DNA from: Nitrosomonas sp. Nm166 | GTDB taxonomy: Bacteria > Pseudomonadota > Gammaproteobacteria > Burkholderiales > Nitrosomonadaceae | Length of the DNA stretch: 64,000 bases | Direction of reading: 5' to 3' | Assembly: GCF_900112825.1 (NCBI RefSeq) | Contig: NZ_FONE01000007.1 | Coordinates: forward strand, 27,555 to 91,554 | In this document: positions 42,043 through 51,515 of the stretch, piece after piece | Layout: each line of letters opens with the position of its first letter | How positions within the stretch are numbered: position 1 is the stretch's first letter | Translations under genes and position numbers: made by a program | Notes under the pieces: model-generated | What the model saw: the letters and a program-made list of their open reading frames with translations, nothing else | Told to the model about the DNA's origin: nothing | Database searches by the model: none

Positions 42043-42179
42043 ATTTCGAGCGCTGCGAGAAATCTGTGGCGTTGATTCCAGAAGATTCCTCACTGCGTTC
42101 GGAATGACAAAGGCGGTGATTCCAAGGCTCCCTGTAAAGAATTTTCAAAGCTTGCTGAATTCGTCAGCAAGCTTTTTTA
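42043..42179 (+). repeat. Downstream repeat block after FG-GAP copy 3 (with terminator)
   Basis: Near-copy of 33691-33832: ATTTCGAGCGCTGCGAGAAA, then GGAATGACAAAGGCGG, ending in hairpin AAAGCTTGCTGAATTCGTCA then GCAAGCTTTTTTATTGC (42148-42178). The hairpin also abuts the 3' end of the convergent mltA gene. Confidence 0.85.
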
Positions 42180-43382
42180 TTGCTGCGCCAATTCATCAGG
42201 TGCATAGTTGCGCGGCATCAATACCCACATTTTGCCCGATTGTTTCATTTTACCTGCCTGGCTGCCAGCTTCCTGACCAAATCCCCAGAAGAAATCCGCG
42301 CGGATTCCACCTTTGATGGCGCTGCCCACATCTTGCGCTACCATGAGCCGGTTGAGCGGTTTATGGGTATTAGGCCAGGTGGTTGACAGAAATACCGGCG
42401 CTCCTTGCGGTATAGACATGGGATCAATGGCGATACTTCTGCCGGCCGTTAACGGTACGCCCATGGCGCCGAGTGGGCCGGATAAATCGGATGGCAGTTC
42501 ACGGAAAAATACATAACGGGTATTTTGTCCCAACAGCTCGGGTAGTTTATGGGGGTTTTTCTGTCCCCACTGCTTGATTCCCTGCATGGAGGCATTTTCC
42601 AGAGCTAATTCGCCGCGCTGTACCAAGAGCTTACCGATCGAATGATAAGGGTGGCCATTTTGATCGGCATAGCCGATTTTCATAATTTCCCCATTCTCGA
42701 AAATGATTCGGCCGGATCCTTGCACGTGCAAAAAGAATAATTCAACTTCGTCTTCCACCCATAGAAACTCGTAACCATTCAGTATGTTCGGGTTATTCAT
42801 GATTTCTGCCCGGGTGTAATAGGGCACAATCTTGCGTCCTTCTAGACGGCCGCGTAAGCGCAGGTCTTTGAGTTCTGGATAGGCTGCGCCTAAATCAATG
42901 GTCAGCAGTTCATCAGGAGCGGCATAAATCGGGTGGCGATAACGTTTTGAGGGCTTACGGCTTCCCTTGAGCAAAGGTTCATAGTAACCGGTAATCAATC
43001 CTTCCTCAGTGTTATCCATATTAATCACCTGATAAGGGATGAAAGCGGTTTCAAAAAAATTTCTTAGTGTTGCATTATTGGGTTTCTGCAGCGATGCAGC
43101 CGTTTCACAGGTTTCTTTCCACAGCGACTGCTTACTTAAAGCCGTGCAGCTTTTCAGAAAAGTCTGCCATGCAGGATGCAAGTCGTCATTTGCCCAGTCA
43201 GTCAGTGCAGACCATTGAACACGTTTATGGACGGATTTTTTGACCGGCTTTTCAGGAGACGATGGCGTAACGGGTTCAGCGGGTTGACTGGATGGCGGAG
43301 TGGGGCTGATTGTTCTGGTAGAACAAGCGGTCAGCAACAGCAGCGAGATTACTAAAATAAAACTTAATTGGTTTTTCATCAA
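42177..43382 (-). CDS. mltA: Membrane-bound lytic murein transglycosylase A
   Basis: 401 residues. Lipoprotein signal with LLLLTAC (Cys20), then a Pro/Ser-rich linker. The MltA domain includes EEGLITGYYEPLLKGSRK, YRHPIYAAPDEL and LEGRKIVPYYTRAEI. The C-terminal 3D domain has LMVAQDVGSAIKGGIRADFF, holding the catalytic Asp (QD-x-G-x-AIKG). MltA cleaves peptidoglycan to 1,6-anhydromuramyl products at the outer membrane. It is convergent with FG-GAP copy 3. Confidence 0.92.
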   Translation of the reverse strand: MMKNQLSFILVISLLLLTACSTRTISPTPPSSQPAEPVTPSSPEKPVKKSVHKRVQWSALTDWANDDLHPAWQTFLKSCTALSKQSLWKETCETAASLQKPNNATLRNFFETAFIPYQVINMDNTEEGLITGYYEPLLKGSRKPSKRYRHPIYAAPDELLTIDLGAAYPELKDLRLRGRLEGRKIVPYYTRAEIMNNPNILNGYEFLWVEDEVELFFLHVQGSGRIIFENGEIMKIGYADQNGHPYHSIGKLLVQRGELALENASMQGIKQWGQKNPHKLPELLGQNTRYVFFRELPSDLSGPLGAMGVPLTAGRSIAIDPMSIPQGAPVFLSTTWPNTHKPLNRLMVAQDVGSAIKGGIRADFFWGFGQEAGSQAGKMKQSGKMWVLMPRNYAPDELAQQ

Positions 43383-43431
43383 ATATTGGTTAAAGTGATA
43401 ACTTAATTATAAACTTTGACAATCTTAAATT

Positions 43432-43542
43432 ATGTGGTTACTTGCAGTCGAGGCAGCAGTGGCGTTAGGCTTATTTCTTTTTATTATCTGGTGGACCATG
43501 TTTTCAGGTAAGAAAAAGAAAGATGATGAAAACAGAGACTAA
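43432..43542 (+). CDS. 36-residue membrane peptide
   Basis: ATG 43432 opens MWLLAVEAAVALGLFLFIIW then WTMFSGKKKKDDENRD. One hydrophobic helix is followed by a basic/acidic tail: a standard small bitopic membrane protein plan. It lies between the divergent mltA start and the end of the Nif3 gene. No strong ribosome site is visible. Function unknown. Confidence 0.5.
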   Translation: MWLLAVEAAVALGLFLFIIWWTMFSGKKKKDDENRD

Positions 43543-43598
43543 TCCGGAAATTTTTGCTTGCCTTTAATTATTTTGACATGAATTTACCAATCCATGCG

Positions 43599-44345
43599 TT
43601 ACACGGGATTCTCGATATCGATAAACTGATGCTGGATATCAAAATTTTGTGCGATATGATCGCCGAGTGCTTGCACGCCATAACGCTCGGTTGCATGGTG
43701 TCCCGCGGCGATAAAGGCAACCCCGGATTCGCGCACAGCATGCACGGATTGTTCTGAAATTTCGCCGGTGATAAATGCGTCAACACCTTGCCGGATCGCG
43801 GCTTCGAAATAGCTCTGGGCGGCACCCGTGCACCATGCAATCCTGCGGATGGTTTTGTCTGGATTACCGACCATCATCGGTTTGCGTAATAATGTGCGTG
43901 ATATTTTTTCGCCTAAGGCGCCCAAGGTTGACACTTGAATCAGTTCCCCGTGGACTGCAATATTCTGATCGCCAAAGCGACCTGTTTCGATCAATCCCAA
44001 TTTTTTCCCTAATAGTGCATTATTGCCGAACTGTGGGTGTGCATCCAGTGGCAGATGATAGGCAAATAAATTGATTTGATTGGTCATTAATAGCGCAATG
44101 CGGCGGCTTTTCATACCAGTGATGCGTAAATCTTCCCCGCGCCAGAAATAGCCATGATGAACCAGAATGGCATCAGCTTTGGCCGTGATCGCTGCTTTCA
44201 GGAGATCGAGTGAAGCAGTGACACCACTTACGATGGTATGAATATTGTGACGCCCTTCCACTTGCAAGCCATTTGGGCAATAATCCTGAAAGCGGGATAT
44301 GTCCAATAATTGATTTAGATGGTTCTCAAGTTCATCTCGATGCAT
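43599..44345 (-). CDS. Nif3-like dinuclear metal center protein (YbgI-like)
   Basis: 248 residues from ATG 44343-44345 (MHRDELENHLNQLLDISRFQ); the frame is open further upstream but homologous sequence starts here. Metal ligand motifs typical of NIF3/YbgI: ILVHHGYFWRGE, AYHLPLDAHPQFGNN and, near the C-terminus, FIAAGHHATERYGVQALGDH. The family forms toroidal hexamers with two metals per subunit; E. coli YbgI and GTP cyclohydrolase I type 2-like relatives are known, but a physiological role is uncertain. Divergent from the protease gene with 43 bp between starts. Confidence 0.9.
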   Translation of the reverse strand: MHRDELENHLNQLLDISRFQDYCPNGLQVEGRHNIHTIVSGVTASLDLLKAAITAKADAILVHHGYFWRGEDLRITGMKSRRIALLMTNQINLFAYHLPLDAHPQFGNNALLGKKLGLIETGRFGDQNIAVHGELIQVSTLGALGEKISRTLLRKPMMVGNPDKTIRRIAWCTGAAQSYFEAAIRQGVDAFITGEISEQSVHAVRESGVAFIAAGHHATERYGVQALGDHIAQNFDIQHQFIDIENPV

Positions 44346-44388
44346 TGATTTTCCCTTTTTGCCTTTAATTTTGGAGTAAAACGTTTTC

Positions 44389-45528
44389 ATGTACAGATTC
44401 TGGTTAATTTTTGCACAAACTGTAACTGTATTGCTGGCTATTTTTTTTGTGGTCTCCACGCTGCGGCCGGAATTGTTACCCTGGAGGCCACGGGGTGAAA
44501 TCGTGGCAGTCAGAGAAGTTGCACCTGCGGTTGATGCTGAGCGACCGGACAGCTATGCCAGGGCCGCTGAGATAGCGATGCCGGCGGTGGTCAACATTTT
44601 TACCCGTAAAGAAATCAAAGAACCTTCTCATCCGCTGCTGGATGACCCGGTGTTTCGCAAGTTCTTTGGCGAACAATTTGAGTCGAGGCCGCGGCGTACA
44701 TCAAGCTTGGGTTCGGGTGTGATTGTCAGTCCTAATGGCTATATATTGACCAATCATCATGTGGTGGAAGCAGCCGATGAAGTGGAAGTGGCATTGGTTG
44801 ACGGCAGGAAAGCCAAAGCCAGTATTATCGGTTCGGATCCTGAATCTGATTTGGCGGTGCTGAAGGTCAATTTAAAAGACTTGCCGGCAATTACTTTTGG
44901 TCAGTCACAACAGGTTAAAGTGGGTGATGTTGTGCTGGCAGTGGGTAATCCGTTTGGTGTCGGACAAAGCGTTACCATGGGAATAGTGAGTGCATTGAGC
45001 AGGAGCCAGGTTGGAATCAATATCTTTGAGGATTTCATCCAAACCGATGCGGCAGTTAATCCGGGGAATTCTGGCGGTGCGTTGACGGATACCTCGGGTA
45101 ATCTGATTGGCATTAACACGGCGATTTATTCGCGTAGCGGCGGTTCATTAGGGATTGGTTTTGCCATTCCCATTCATGCCGCCAAGCAGATCATGGAACA
45201 AATTATTCAATCCGGCGGCGTGATTCGCGGCTGGTTGGGTGTCAGTATGCAGGATATTACACTGGAGCTGGCAGAATCATTTGGTTTGGAGAGCTCGATC
45301 GGGACCTTGGTAGCCAGTGTACTCAGAGATGGTCCGGCCGATAAGGCAGGTATCAAGCCCGGCGATATCTTGGTTGCGGTAGAAGGTAAGCCGATTAAGA
45401 ACTCATCGGAGATGCTTAATCTGGTCGCGGCACTGCCACCCGGTGAAACCGTGACTGTCACAGTGGTGCGCGGCAAGCAGGAAAAATCAATTCAAATAAA
45501 AGTGGGTATACGTCCGAAGCAAAAGTAA
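44389..45528 (+). CDS. degS: DegS/HtrA-like periplasmic serine protease
   Basis: 379 residues. N-terminal single membrane anchor (about 5-24). The trypsin-like domain has the triad His124 (TNHHVV), Asp154 (ESDLAVL) and Ser228 (NPGNSGGAL). One PDZ domain spans about 270-365 (IRGWLGVSMQDITLELAESF ... DILVAVEGKPIKNSSE). A membrane anchor plus a single PDZ matches DegS/AlgW rather than two-PDZ DegP. DegS cuts the anti-sigma factor RseA to release sigma-E on envelope stress; whether that pathway operates here is inferred. Confidence 0.88.
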   Translation: MYRFWLIFAQTVTVLLAIFFVVSTLRPELLPWRPRGEIVAVREVAPAVDAERPDSYARAAEIAMPAVVNIFTRKEIKEPSHPLLDDPVFRKFFGEQFESRPRRTSSLGSGVIVSPNGYILTNHHVVEAADEVEVALVDGRKAKASIIGSDPESDLAVLKVNLKDLPAITFGQSQQVKVGDVVLAVGNPFGVGQSVTMGIVSALSRSQVGINIFEDFIQTDAAVNPGNSGGALTDTSGNLIGINTAIYSRSGGSLGIGFAIPIHAAKQIMEQIIQSGGVIRGWLGVSMQDITLELAESFGLESSIGTLVASVLRDGPADKAGIKPGDILVAVEGKPIKNSSEMLNLVAALPPGETVTVTVVRGKQEKSIQIKVGIRPKQK

Positions 45529-45598
45529 AATTTATTTTTGAACCCTGATGATGCTGAGGTAAATACAACAATTCTATTGGAAATGTCACCAAATAATT

Positions 45599-47248
45599 AT
45601 GAATAATCTATCGTCCAACGGATTTTGGTCTGTAATCGCCCAGTGGTTTAGCGCGAATATTCTCGCTTTAGGGCGTGAAATGCGACTTTCCTATCTTCCA
45701 CCGCTGATGGTTTACGTCGCTGCCGGTATCTCGGGTTTGACAGGCATTGTTGGCACCTTCTACGTCAAGGAGAAGCTGGGCCTTTCCGCCGAGTTTCTAG
45801 CCATGCTTGGATTCTGGATGATGTTGCCGTGGGCGCTAAAAATGCCATTAGGACATTTAGTCGATCTGATATGGCGCTGGAAGGGTTTGCTGGTATATCT
45901 GGGCGCCAGTCTCATCATGCTGAGCCTGCTCATCATGATTGGACTGCTTGGGTACACCGAAGCCATGGCTGCCATGGCAGCCATTGAAACCTGGTATGTG
46001 TTATCTGCCTTGCTGGCTCCGATCGGTTATGTTTTACAAGATGTGGTTGCGGATGCCATGACCGTTGAAGCGGTACCGCGAGTAGATGAGAATGGCGAGA
46101 AACTGGATTTAAAAAAGCGCAAGTTAATGCATGTTACGATGCAGACCTTGGGTCGTGTCGCCATCATTGGTGGTGGGGTGCTTGTCTCCATAGCCAATGT
46201 GTTTTTGCTGCGTGACGCAGGGTCATTGCCGGAAGCTGAGAAGGAAGCCGTGTATTTATTGGTTTATCAATTGGCTTTGATCATTCCGCTGATTTCTATT
46301 TTGGGAGTGGTCTTTGCATCCTGGCTGCAGTGGCGTGAACGCGTGCGTTTTTCCGCACAAGGATACAGCCGGCAAGAAATTGATGCGTTGCTTAACATCC
46401 ATACAGAATCACCGGCAATTAACTGGTGGATTCTGGGAGGCGGATTGGCTTTTACGGTGTTATCGCTAGGGGTCGGTATGAGCCGGATACCGGGCGGAGA
46501 AGAAATTGTATTTACGGTTTCCATAGTCATTATCATATTTCTGATGTGGCGGTTAACTCAGGAGCTTGAACCTGAAGCCCGTCACGTATTGGTTGGCACA
46601 GCAATTTTGATCTTCGTATTTCGTGCGCTTCCCGGGCCCGGCGCAGGCTCTACCTGGTGGATGATTGATGTCTTGGGCTTTGATCAGCAATTTCTTGCGG
46701 TATTGTCCTTGGTGGGCGCTATGCTGACATTACTGGGCATGTTTATTTTTCGCCGTTTCATGGCTGAGCGATCGATTGCTTATATCATCGGTTTTCTCAC
46801 CATTGCCGGTACCTTTCTTTCGCTGCCGATCATCGGAATGTATTTTGGTCTGCACGAGTGGACTGCTTCAGTAACGGGCGGTATTGTCGATGCCCGTTTT
46901 ATTGCGTTGATTGATACCGCGCTGGAATCGCCATTGGGTCAGATTGCGATGATTCCAATGCTGGCCTGGATTGCAAACTCTGCACCAGAAAATCTCAAAG
47001 CTACCTTTTTTGCAGTAATGGCTTCTTTCACGAATCTGGCTTTATCGGCTTCTCAGCTGGGAACCAAATATCTTAATCAGGTGTATGAAGTCAAACGCGA
47101 GGTGAAAGATGTTGTTTCCGGTCAAGTGGCCATTCCAGCAGATTATAGCGAGTTGGGGCATTTATTGATTACAGTCAGCATCATCGGTTTTATATTACCA
47201 CTCATCACTATTCTGCTGGTTAAACATTCACGCTTTCGTAACGCCTAA
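45599..47248 (+). CDS. BT1-type (folate/biopterin) MFS-like transporter
   Basis: 549 residues with about twelve hydrophobic segments. The N-terminal motif GISGLTGIVGTFYVKEKLGL, with FWMMLPWALKMPLGHLVDLI, and APIGYVLQDVVADAMTVEAV fit the BT1 family (folate/biopterin transporters of the major facilitator superfamily; the DVVAD motif is typical). A cytoplasmic loop with ENGEKLDLKKRKLMHVTMQT lies at about 160-180, and extended hydrophilic stretches occur at 255-275. Substrate unknown; the queuosine/folate genes farther along are not adjacent. It follows the protease gene by 70 bp. Confidence 0.68.
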   Translation: MNNLSSNGFWSVIAQWFSANILALGREMRLSYLPPLMVYVAAGISGLTGIVGTFYVKEKLGLSAEFLAMLGFWMMLPWALKMPLGHLVDLIWRWKGLLVYLGASLIMLSLLIMIGLLGYTEAMAAMAAIETWYVLSALLAPIGYVLQDVVADAMTVEAVPRVDENGEKLDLKKRKLMHVTMQTLGRVAIIGGGVLVSIANVFLLRDAGSLPEAEKEAVYLLVYQLALIIPLISILGVVFASWLQWRERVRFSAQGYSRQEIDALLNIHTESPAINWWILGGGLAFTVLSLGVGMSRIPGGEEIVFTVSIVIIIFLMWRLTQELEPEARHVLVGTAILIFVFRALPGPGAGSTWWMIDVLGFDQQFLAVLSLVGAMLTLLGMFIFRRFMAERSIAYIIGFLTIAGTFLSLPIIGMYFGLHEWTASVTGGIVDARFIALIDTALESPLGQIAMIPMLAWIANSAPENLKATFFAVMASFTNLALSASQLGTKYLNQVYEVKREVKDVVSGQVAIPADYSELGHLLITVSIIGFILPLITILLVKHSRFRNA

Positions 47249-47441
47249 TAACCCTGTTATCTTCTCCAGTATATGAAAAAATTCATATATTTACTCAATT
47301 AATTTCTGCTGTATCCGATAACACTTGAACCTTTGTACATAGAAGTCATAAGTTATGTACGCGGGTATTTTTTAATCCACAAAAACTGAAACACTTTTGT
47401 AGTTTAGTGCTATCGGTATTTGTTTTGATAAAGGAGGTCTT

Positions 47442-47738
47442 ATGAAAGGATTATTTTTGGTTGTGATTCTGTCATTGCTATTTATTAATAATGCGCCTGC
47501 AGCTGTCGATATTAATACAGCTTCGCAAACCGAGCTTGAATCTCTACAGGGAATCGGTCCTGCCAAAGCAAAAGCGATTATTGAATATCGTGAGAAAAAC
47601 GGCTCCTTTGCTTCCATCGATGATTTGGCTAAGGTAAGCGGCATTGGCTCAGGAACGATCAAACAGCTGCACGATGCGATTACCGTAGAAAGCGGGAAAA
47701 TTGCGCAAACCCCGGCTGCTCCAGTTAAACAGGATTAG
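47442..47738 (+). CDS. ComEA-like helix-hairpin-helix DNA-binding protein
   Basis: 98 residues. Signal peptide (MKGLFLVVILSLLFINNAPA), then the ComEA (HhH)2 unit: VDINTASQTELESLQGIGPA, KAKAIIEYREKNGSFASIDD and LAKVSGIGSGTIKQL. It has the hairpin Gly motifs QGIGPAKA and SGIGSGTI. Such periplasmic proteins bind incoming DNA in natural transformation; similar small HhH proteins also occur in non-competent species. GGAGGTC lies just upstream. A terminator follows. Confidence 0.88.
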   Translation: MKGLFLVVILSLLFINNAPAAVDINTASQTELESLQGIGPAKAKAIIEYREKNGSFASIDDLAKVSGIGSGTIKQLHDAITVESGKIAQTPAAPVKQD

Positions 47739-47757
47739 TTCTTTGCTGTAACACATT

Positions 47758-47791
47758 AGCCCTCTTTTGAGGAAATCAGAGAGGGCTTTTC
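47758..47791 (+). terminator. Terminator after the ComEA-like gene
   Basis: AGCCCTC / GAGGGCT stem with a 16-nt loop, followed by TTTTC. Confidence 0.65.
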
Positions 47792-47864
47792 ATTCAGATA
47801 GCGAGAGGGGTTCAATACAAACGGTATGTGTGGTACTCTGAAGTAATCTACGGAAGTTGGTGTC

Positions 47865-48752
47865 ATGTATAAAACGATCGAAAATTTTGTTGGTAATACG
47901 CCTTTAGTAAAACTCAAGCATCTTCCCGGAATAACCACCAATGTGATACTCGCCAAGCTGGAGGGCAATAATCCTGCCGGCTCAGTTAAAGATCGGCCTG
48001 CATTATCGATGATTTCTCATGCACAGGAACGCGGAGAAGTTAAGCCGGGTGATACCCTCATTGAAGCAACCAGCGGTAACACAGGTATCGCGCTGGCCAT
48101 GGCCGCTGCCATCATGGGTTATCGGATGGTATTGGTGATGCCGGAGAACCTCAGTATAGAGCGGCGGCAATCAATGCGCGCATACGGCGCGGAAATTATT
48201 CTTACCTCTCAGTCTGGTGGTATGGAGCAAGCGCGTGACGTGGCAGAGAAAATGCGGGATGAAGGGCAAGGGGTTATTCTGAATCAATTCGCTAATCCGG
48301 ATAATCCGCTGGCGCATTATGAAGGGACAGCACCGGAAATCTGGCGCGACACCGATGGAAAGATTACCCATTTTGTCAGTTGTATGGGAACTACGGGAAC
48401 AATTATGGGTTGCTCAAGATTTTTTAAGGAACAGCAATCGGTCATTAAAGTGATTGGCGTGCAGCCGGAGGAAGGTTCACAGATTCCCGGTATTCGTAAA
48501 TGGACGCCTGCTTATTTGCCTAAAATCTATGATCCTGAGCGAGTCGATGAATTATTATACGTTTCTCAACATGAAGCTGAAGACTTGACACGACGGTTGG
48601 CAAGCGAAGAAGGAATTTTTGCAGGTATCTCATCAGGCGGTGCATTAGCAGCTGCATTACGCGTATCCGCTCAGGTCGAGAATGCAGTGATTGTGTTTAT
48701 TGTGTGCGATCGGGGTGATCGTTATTTGTCTACTGGTGTTTTTCCTGCTTGA
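47865..48752 (+). CDS. cysM: Cysteine synthase B (O-acetylserine sulfhydrylase)
   Basis: 295 residues. PLP Lys in NPAGSVKDRPAL, the Ser/Thr loop EATSGNTGIALAMAA, GTTGTIMGCSRFFKE for PLP phosphate, and EGIFAGISSGGALAAALRVS. This is the CysM rather than CysK pattern (VKDRPA, and length near 295). It makes cysteine from O-acetylserine and sulfide or thiosulfate. Its Shine-Dalgarno is weak. A 104-bp gap precedes ybgC. Confidence 0.9.
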   Translation: MYKTIENFVGNTPLVKLKHLPGITTNVILAKLEGNNPAGSVKDRPALSMISHAQERGEVKPGDTLIEATSGNTGIALAMAAAIMGYRMVLVMPENLSIERRQSMRAYGAEIILTSQSGGMEQARDVAEKMRDEGQGVILNQFANPDNPLAHYEGTAPEIWRDTDGKITHFVSCMGTTGTIMGCSRFFKEQQSVIKVIGVQPEEGSQIPGIRKWTPAYLPKIYDPERVDELLYVSQHEAEDLTRRLASEEGIFAGISSGGALAAALRVSAQVENAVIVFIVCDRGDRYLSTGVFPA

Positions 48753-48856
48753 AAGGAATCGCAAGGCCATTAGCTAGCGCAGCATGAGAGAGCACATCTG
48801 TCAGATTAGTATTATTCATACCTTAAATGTTCAGGTATTCAGGTCTTCAATAAGAA

Positions 48857-49267
48857 ATGTCAAACACTAATTTTTCATTTCCGGTTCGTGTTTATTATCA
48901 AGACACAGATGCGGGCGGGGTGGTATATCATTCAACCTACCTTAATTTCATGGAACGAGCACGCTACGAATGGCTCAGGGAATTAGGATTTGATGTCAAT
49001 TCATTGATTGAAATTCACCAGATATTGTTTATGGTACGTTCGCTTGAAATTGAGTATTTCAAGCCGGCAGTACTGGATGATTTATTGTACGTGACGGTTG
49101 CCATTACAGAGGTAGGCAGGAGCCGCATCATACTATCTCAGGAAATTTTATGCCGTTATATCAAATTAGTAAGCGCCACTATCCATGTGGTTTGTGTCGG
49201 TACAGGAACACTTAAACCCGTGAGTATTCCTGTGCCATTACGTGAGAAAATTGGGAAACCCGCATGA
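48857..49267 (+). CDS. ybgC: Acyl-CoA thioesterase YbgC
   Basis: 136 residues of hot-dog fold: PVRVYYQDTDAGGVVYHSTY (with the active-site Asp of the DTDAxGVVYH motif), LNFMERARYEWLRELG and VRSLEIEYFKPAVLDD. It starts the Tol-Pal operon as in most proteobacteria; its stop overlaps the tolQ start (ATGA). Substrate short-chain or ACP-bound acyl groups. Confidence 0.92.
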   Translation: MSNTNFSFPVRVYYQDTDAGGVVYHSTYLNFMERARYEWLRELGFDVNSLIEIHQILFMVRSLEIEYFKPAVLDDLLYVTVAITEVGRSRIILSQEILCRYIKLVSATIHVVCVGTGTLKPVSIPVPLREKIGKPA

Positions 49268-49944
49268 GTACAACAGTAACACAAGATATGTCATTTCTTC
49301 ATCTAATCAGTAGCGCTAGTCTCCTGGTGCAACTGGTGATGTTGATTTTGGTAATGGTTTCACTCTTATCATGGTGGTTTATTTTTCGTAAATTGTTTGT
49401 TATTCGCAATGAAATAAAGAGGACCGATGATTTTGAGGATATTTTCTGGCGTGGCGCCGATTTGAATGCGCTTTATCATCGCACAACAAATTCGCGCTAT
49501 GCGTCAGGCAGTATGGAACGTATCTTTGCAGCCGGTTTTAGTGAATTTAATAAACATCCATCAGGATCAGATCTTGACGCGGTGATGGAAAGTACCCGAA
49601 GAGCCATGCGTGCGACCTATCAACGGGAAATGGATTATCTAGAATCACATTTATCGTTTCTGGCTACAGTTGGATCAGTCAGCCCCTATATCGGCCTGTT
49701 AGGTACCGTATGGGGGATTATGAATTCTTTCCGCAGCTTATCCAGCATTACACAGGCAACCATTGCCCATGTTGCACCGGGAATTGCAGAAGCCTTGATT
49801 GCGACAGCAATGGGGTTGTTTGCGGCGATTCCTGCTGTGGTGGCTTATAACCGTTACGCGAGTGGTACCGATCAACTGGCTACCCGGTTTGAGAGCTTTA
49901 TGGAAGAATTATCCAATGTGTTACAACGGCGTGCAGCCGGATAA
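49264..49944 (+). CDS. tolQ: Tol-Pal system protein TolQ
   Basis: 226 residues, three membrane segments (about 14-38, 135-158 and 170-192). Contains FLATVGSVSPYIGLLGTVWG and ATIAHVAPGIAEALIATAMG, the proton-channel signatures of the TolQ/ExbB/MotA family. With TolR it uses the proton motive force to energise TolA during division and outer-membrane invagination. Confidence 0.94.
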   Translation: MSTTVTQDMSFLHLISSASLLVQLVMLILVMVSLLSWWFIFRKLFVIRNEIKRTDDFEDIFWRGADLNALYHRTTNSRYASGSMERIFAAGFSEFNKHPSGSDLDAVMESTRRAMRATYQREMDYLESHLSFLATVGSVSPYIGLLGTVWGIMNSFRSLSSITQATIAHVAPGIAEALIATAMGLFAAIPAVVAYNRYASGTDQLATRFESFMEELSNVLQRRAAG

Positions 49945-49963
49945 ACAGGATTGAGAGGATTGT

Positions 49964-50377
49964 ATGGCGCGTCGTGCCAAGCATCGACTAATGAATGAAA
50001 TCAATGTAGTGCCTTACATTGATGTGATGTTGGTGTTGCTGATCATTTTTATGATTACAGCACCGATGATTAACCATGGGCAAATTGAGCTGCCTCAGAT
50101 TGGCAAATCGTTGGCGGTTCCTGTGGCGCCGCTGGAAGTGATCATTAAAGCGGATGGCAGCCTGACCTTGAGGGATCGCGCCAAATCATCGGTAGAGCAG
50201 AAAGTGGATCGAGATCAATTAATTGAGGCGATCAAGCAAAAGCAGGCGCAACATGCGGAACAGCCAGTCGTGATTGCTGCTGACAAAAATGTGCGCTACG
50301 AAGAAGTCATTAAAGTAATGGATATTCTTCAGCAAAATCAAGTGCAGAAAGTAGGTCTGCTGGCTCAACAAAAATGA
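49964..50377 (+). CDS. tolR: Tol-Pal system protein TolR
   Basis: 137 residues. Short cytoplasmic start, one membrane helix with the channel Asp (MNEINVVPYIDVMLVLLIIF), then a periplasmic ExbD/TolR domain ending QNQVQKVGLLAQ. GAGAGGATTGT precedes the ATG. Confidence 0.94.
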   Translation: MARRAKHRLMNEINVVPYIDVMLVLLIIFMITAPMINHGQIELPQIGKSLAVPVAPLEVIIKADGSLTLRDRAKSSVEQKVDRDQLIEAIKQKQAQHAEQPVVIAADKNVRYEEVIKVMDILQQNQVQKVGLLAQQK

Positions 50378-50387
50378 ATCATCTGTA

Positions 50388-51467
50388 ATGAGTGTGAGCG
50401 TCTTACGCAATACGCCTTATTCAGAGCCTAGATCATTTCTGGCTGGTGTACTGGCTGTGTTGGTGCATCTGGTTTTTATTGCGCTATTGATTTTTGGCGT
50501 GAGTTGGAAGGATCATCCACCAGAAGGAATGGTCGTGGATATATGGACCGAACTGCCCAAGCCTGTTCAGGAATCGGTAAAGACTCAGCCGCCTCCCAAG
50601 CAGCCTAAGCCTGTTCAGGAACCTGCCAAGCCTAAGTCAGAGCCGGAACCAGAACCAGAGCCACCTAAGCCGGAGCCACCCAAACTCGAGCCGCCCCAAC
50701 CCGAATCGCCTAGACCGGAGCCGGTTAAACCTCTGCCTCAGAAACCCGTTACGGCAGCGCCTGTTAAAAAACCTGATATCGCCATGAAGCAGAAGCCTGA
50801 GCCGGTTAAAGAGGCTAAATCGGATCTGGAAGAACAAAAGAAAAAAGAACAGGAAAAAATAAAAGAACAAGAACGGTTAAAAGAACTCGAGAAGCAAAAG
50901 GAGCTTGAGAAACAAAAAGAACTAGAGAAGCAGAAAGAACTGGAAAAGCAGAAAGAATTAGAAAAAAAGAGAGAGCTGGAGAAGCAAAAGGAACTAGAAA
51001 AACAGAAAGAATTAGAGAAGCGTAAAGAAGAGGAGAGGCAGAAGGAGTTAGAAAAGCAGAAAGAACTCCAGAAACAGAGAGAGGAGCTGGCAGCCCAACA
51101 GCAACGTGAGAAAGAGGCGAGAGCTCAGCGGGAAGCTGAGGCTCAACGTGCTGCACAGCAAGCAGCTGCAAGAAATCAGATTACGAATGAGATTTCAAAA
51201 TATAAGGCCATGATTCTTGCCAAGATCAGGAGTAGAATCGTCATGCCGCCTGATTTGCCTGGTAATCCAGTGGTTGAATTCAATGTTACGCTACTGCCGG
51301 GCGGCGATATTTTGGATGTCAGGTTAAGCAGGAGTAGCGGGTATGCGGCTTTTGACAGTGCCGTCGAGCGTGCGATTTTCCTATCAAAACCATTGCCGCT
51401 ACCGCCCGAGCCTGCTTTATTCAATGAATTTCGTAACCTGAATATAACAGTGCATTATCGTGAATGA
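50388..51467 (+). CDS. tolA: Tol-Pal system protein TolA
   Basis: 359 residues from ATG 50388. One membrane helix (about 20-40), a Pro/Lys/Glu-rich segment (PKPVQEPAKPKSEPEPEPEP), a long charged coiled coil with repeated EKQKEL units (about 145-255) and the C-terminal TolA domain (about 262-359: ISKYKAMILAKIRSRIVMPP, VEFNVTLLPGGDILDVRLSR). TolA spans the periplasm to contact TolB/Pal. The EKQKEL run is coded by near-identical 15-18 nt repeats and may vary in length between strains. Confidence 0.92.
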   Translation: MSVSVLRNTPYSEPRSFLAGVLAVLVHLVFIALLIFGVSWKDHPPEGMVVDIWTELPKPVQESVKTQPPPKQPKPVQEPAKPKSEPEPEPEPPKPEPPKLEPPQPESPRPEPVKPLPQKPVTAAPVKKPDIAMKQKPEPVKEAKSDLEEQKKKEQEKIKEQERLKELEKQKELEKQKELEKQKELEKQKELEKKRELEKQKELEKQKELEKRKEEERQKELEKQKELQKQREELAAQQQREKEARAQREAEAQRAAQQAAARNQITNEISKYKAMILAKIRSRIVMPPDLPGNPVVEFNVTLLPGGDILDVRLSRSSGYAAFDSAVERAIFLSKPLPLPPEPALFNEFRNLNITVHYRE

Positions 51468-51515
51468 TTGTTATAATCACCAGGAAACTTTCTGCTTTCT
51501 AACAATTTAATACTT

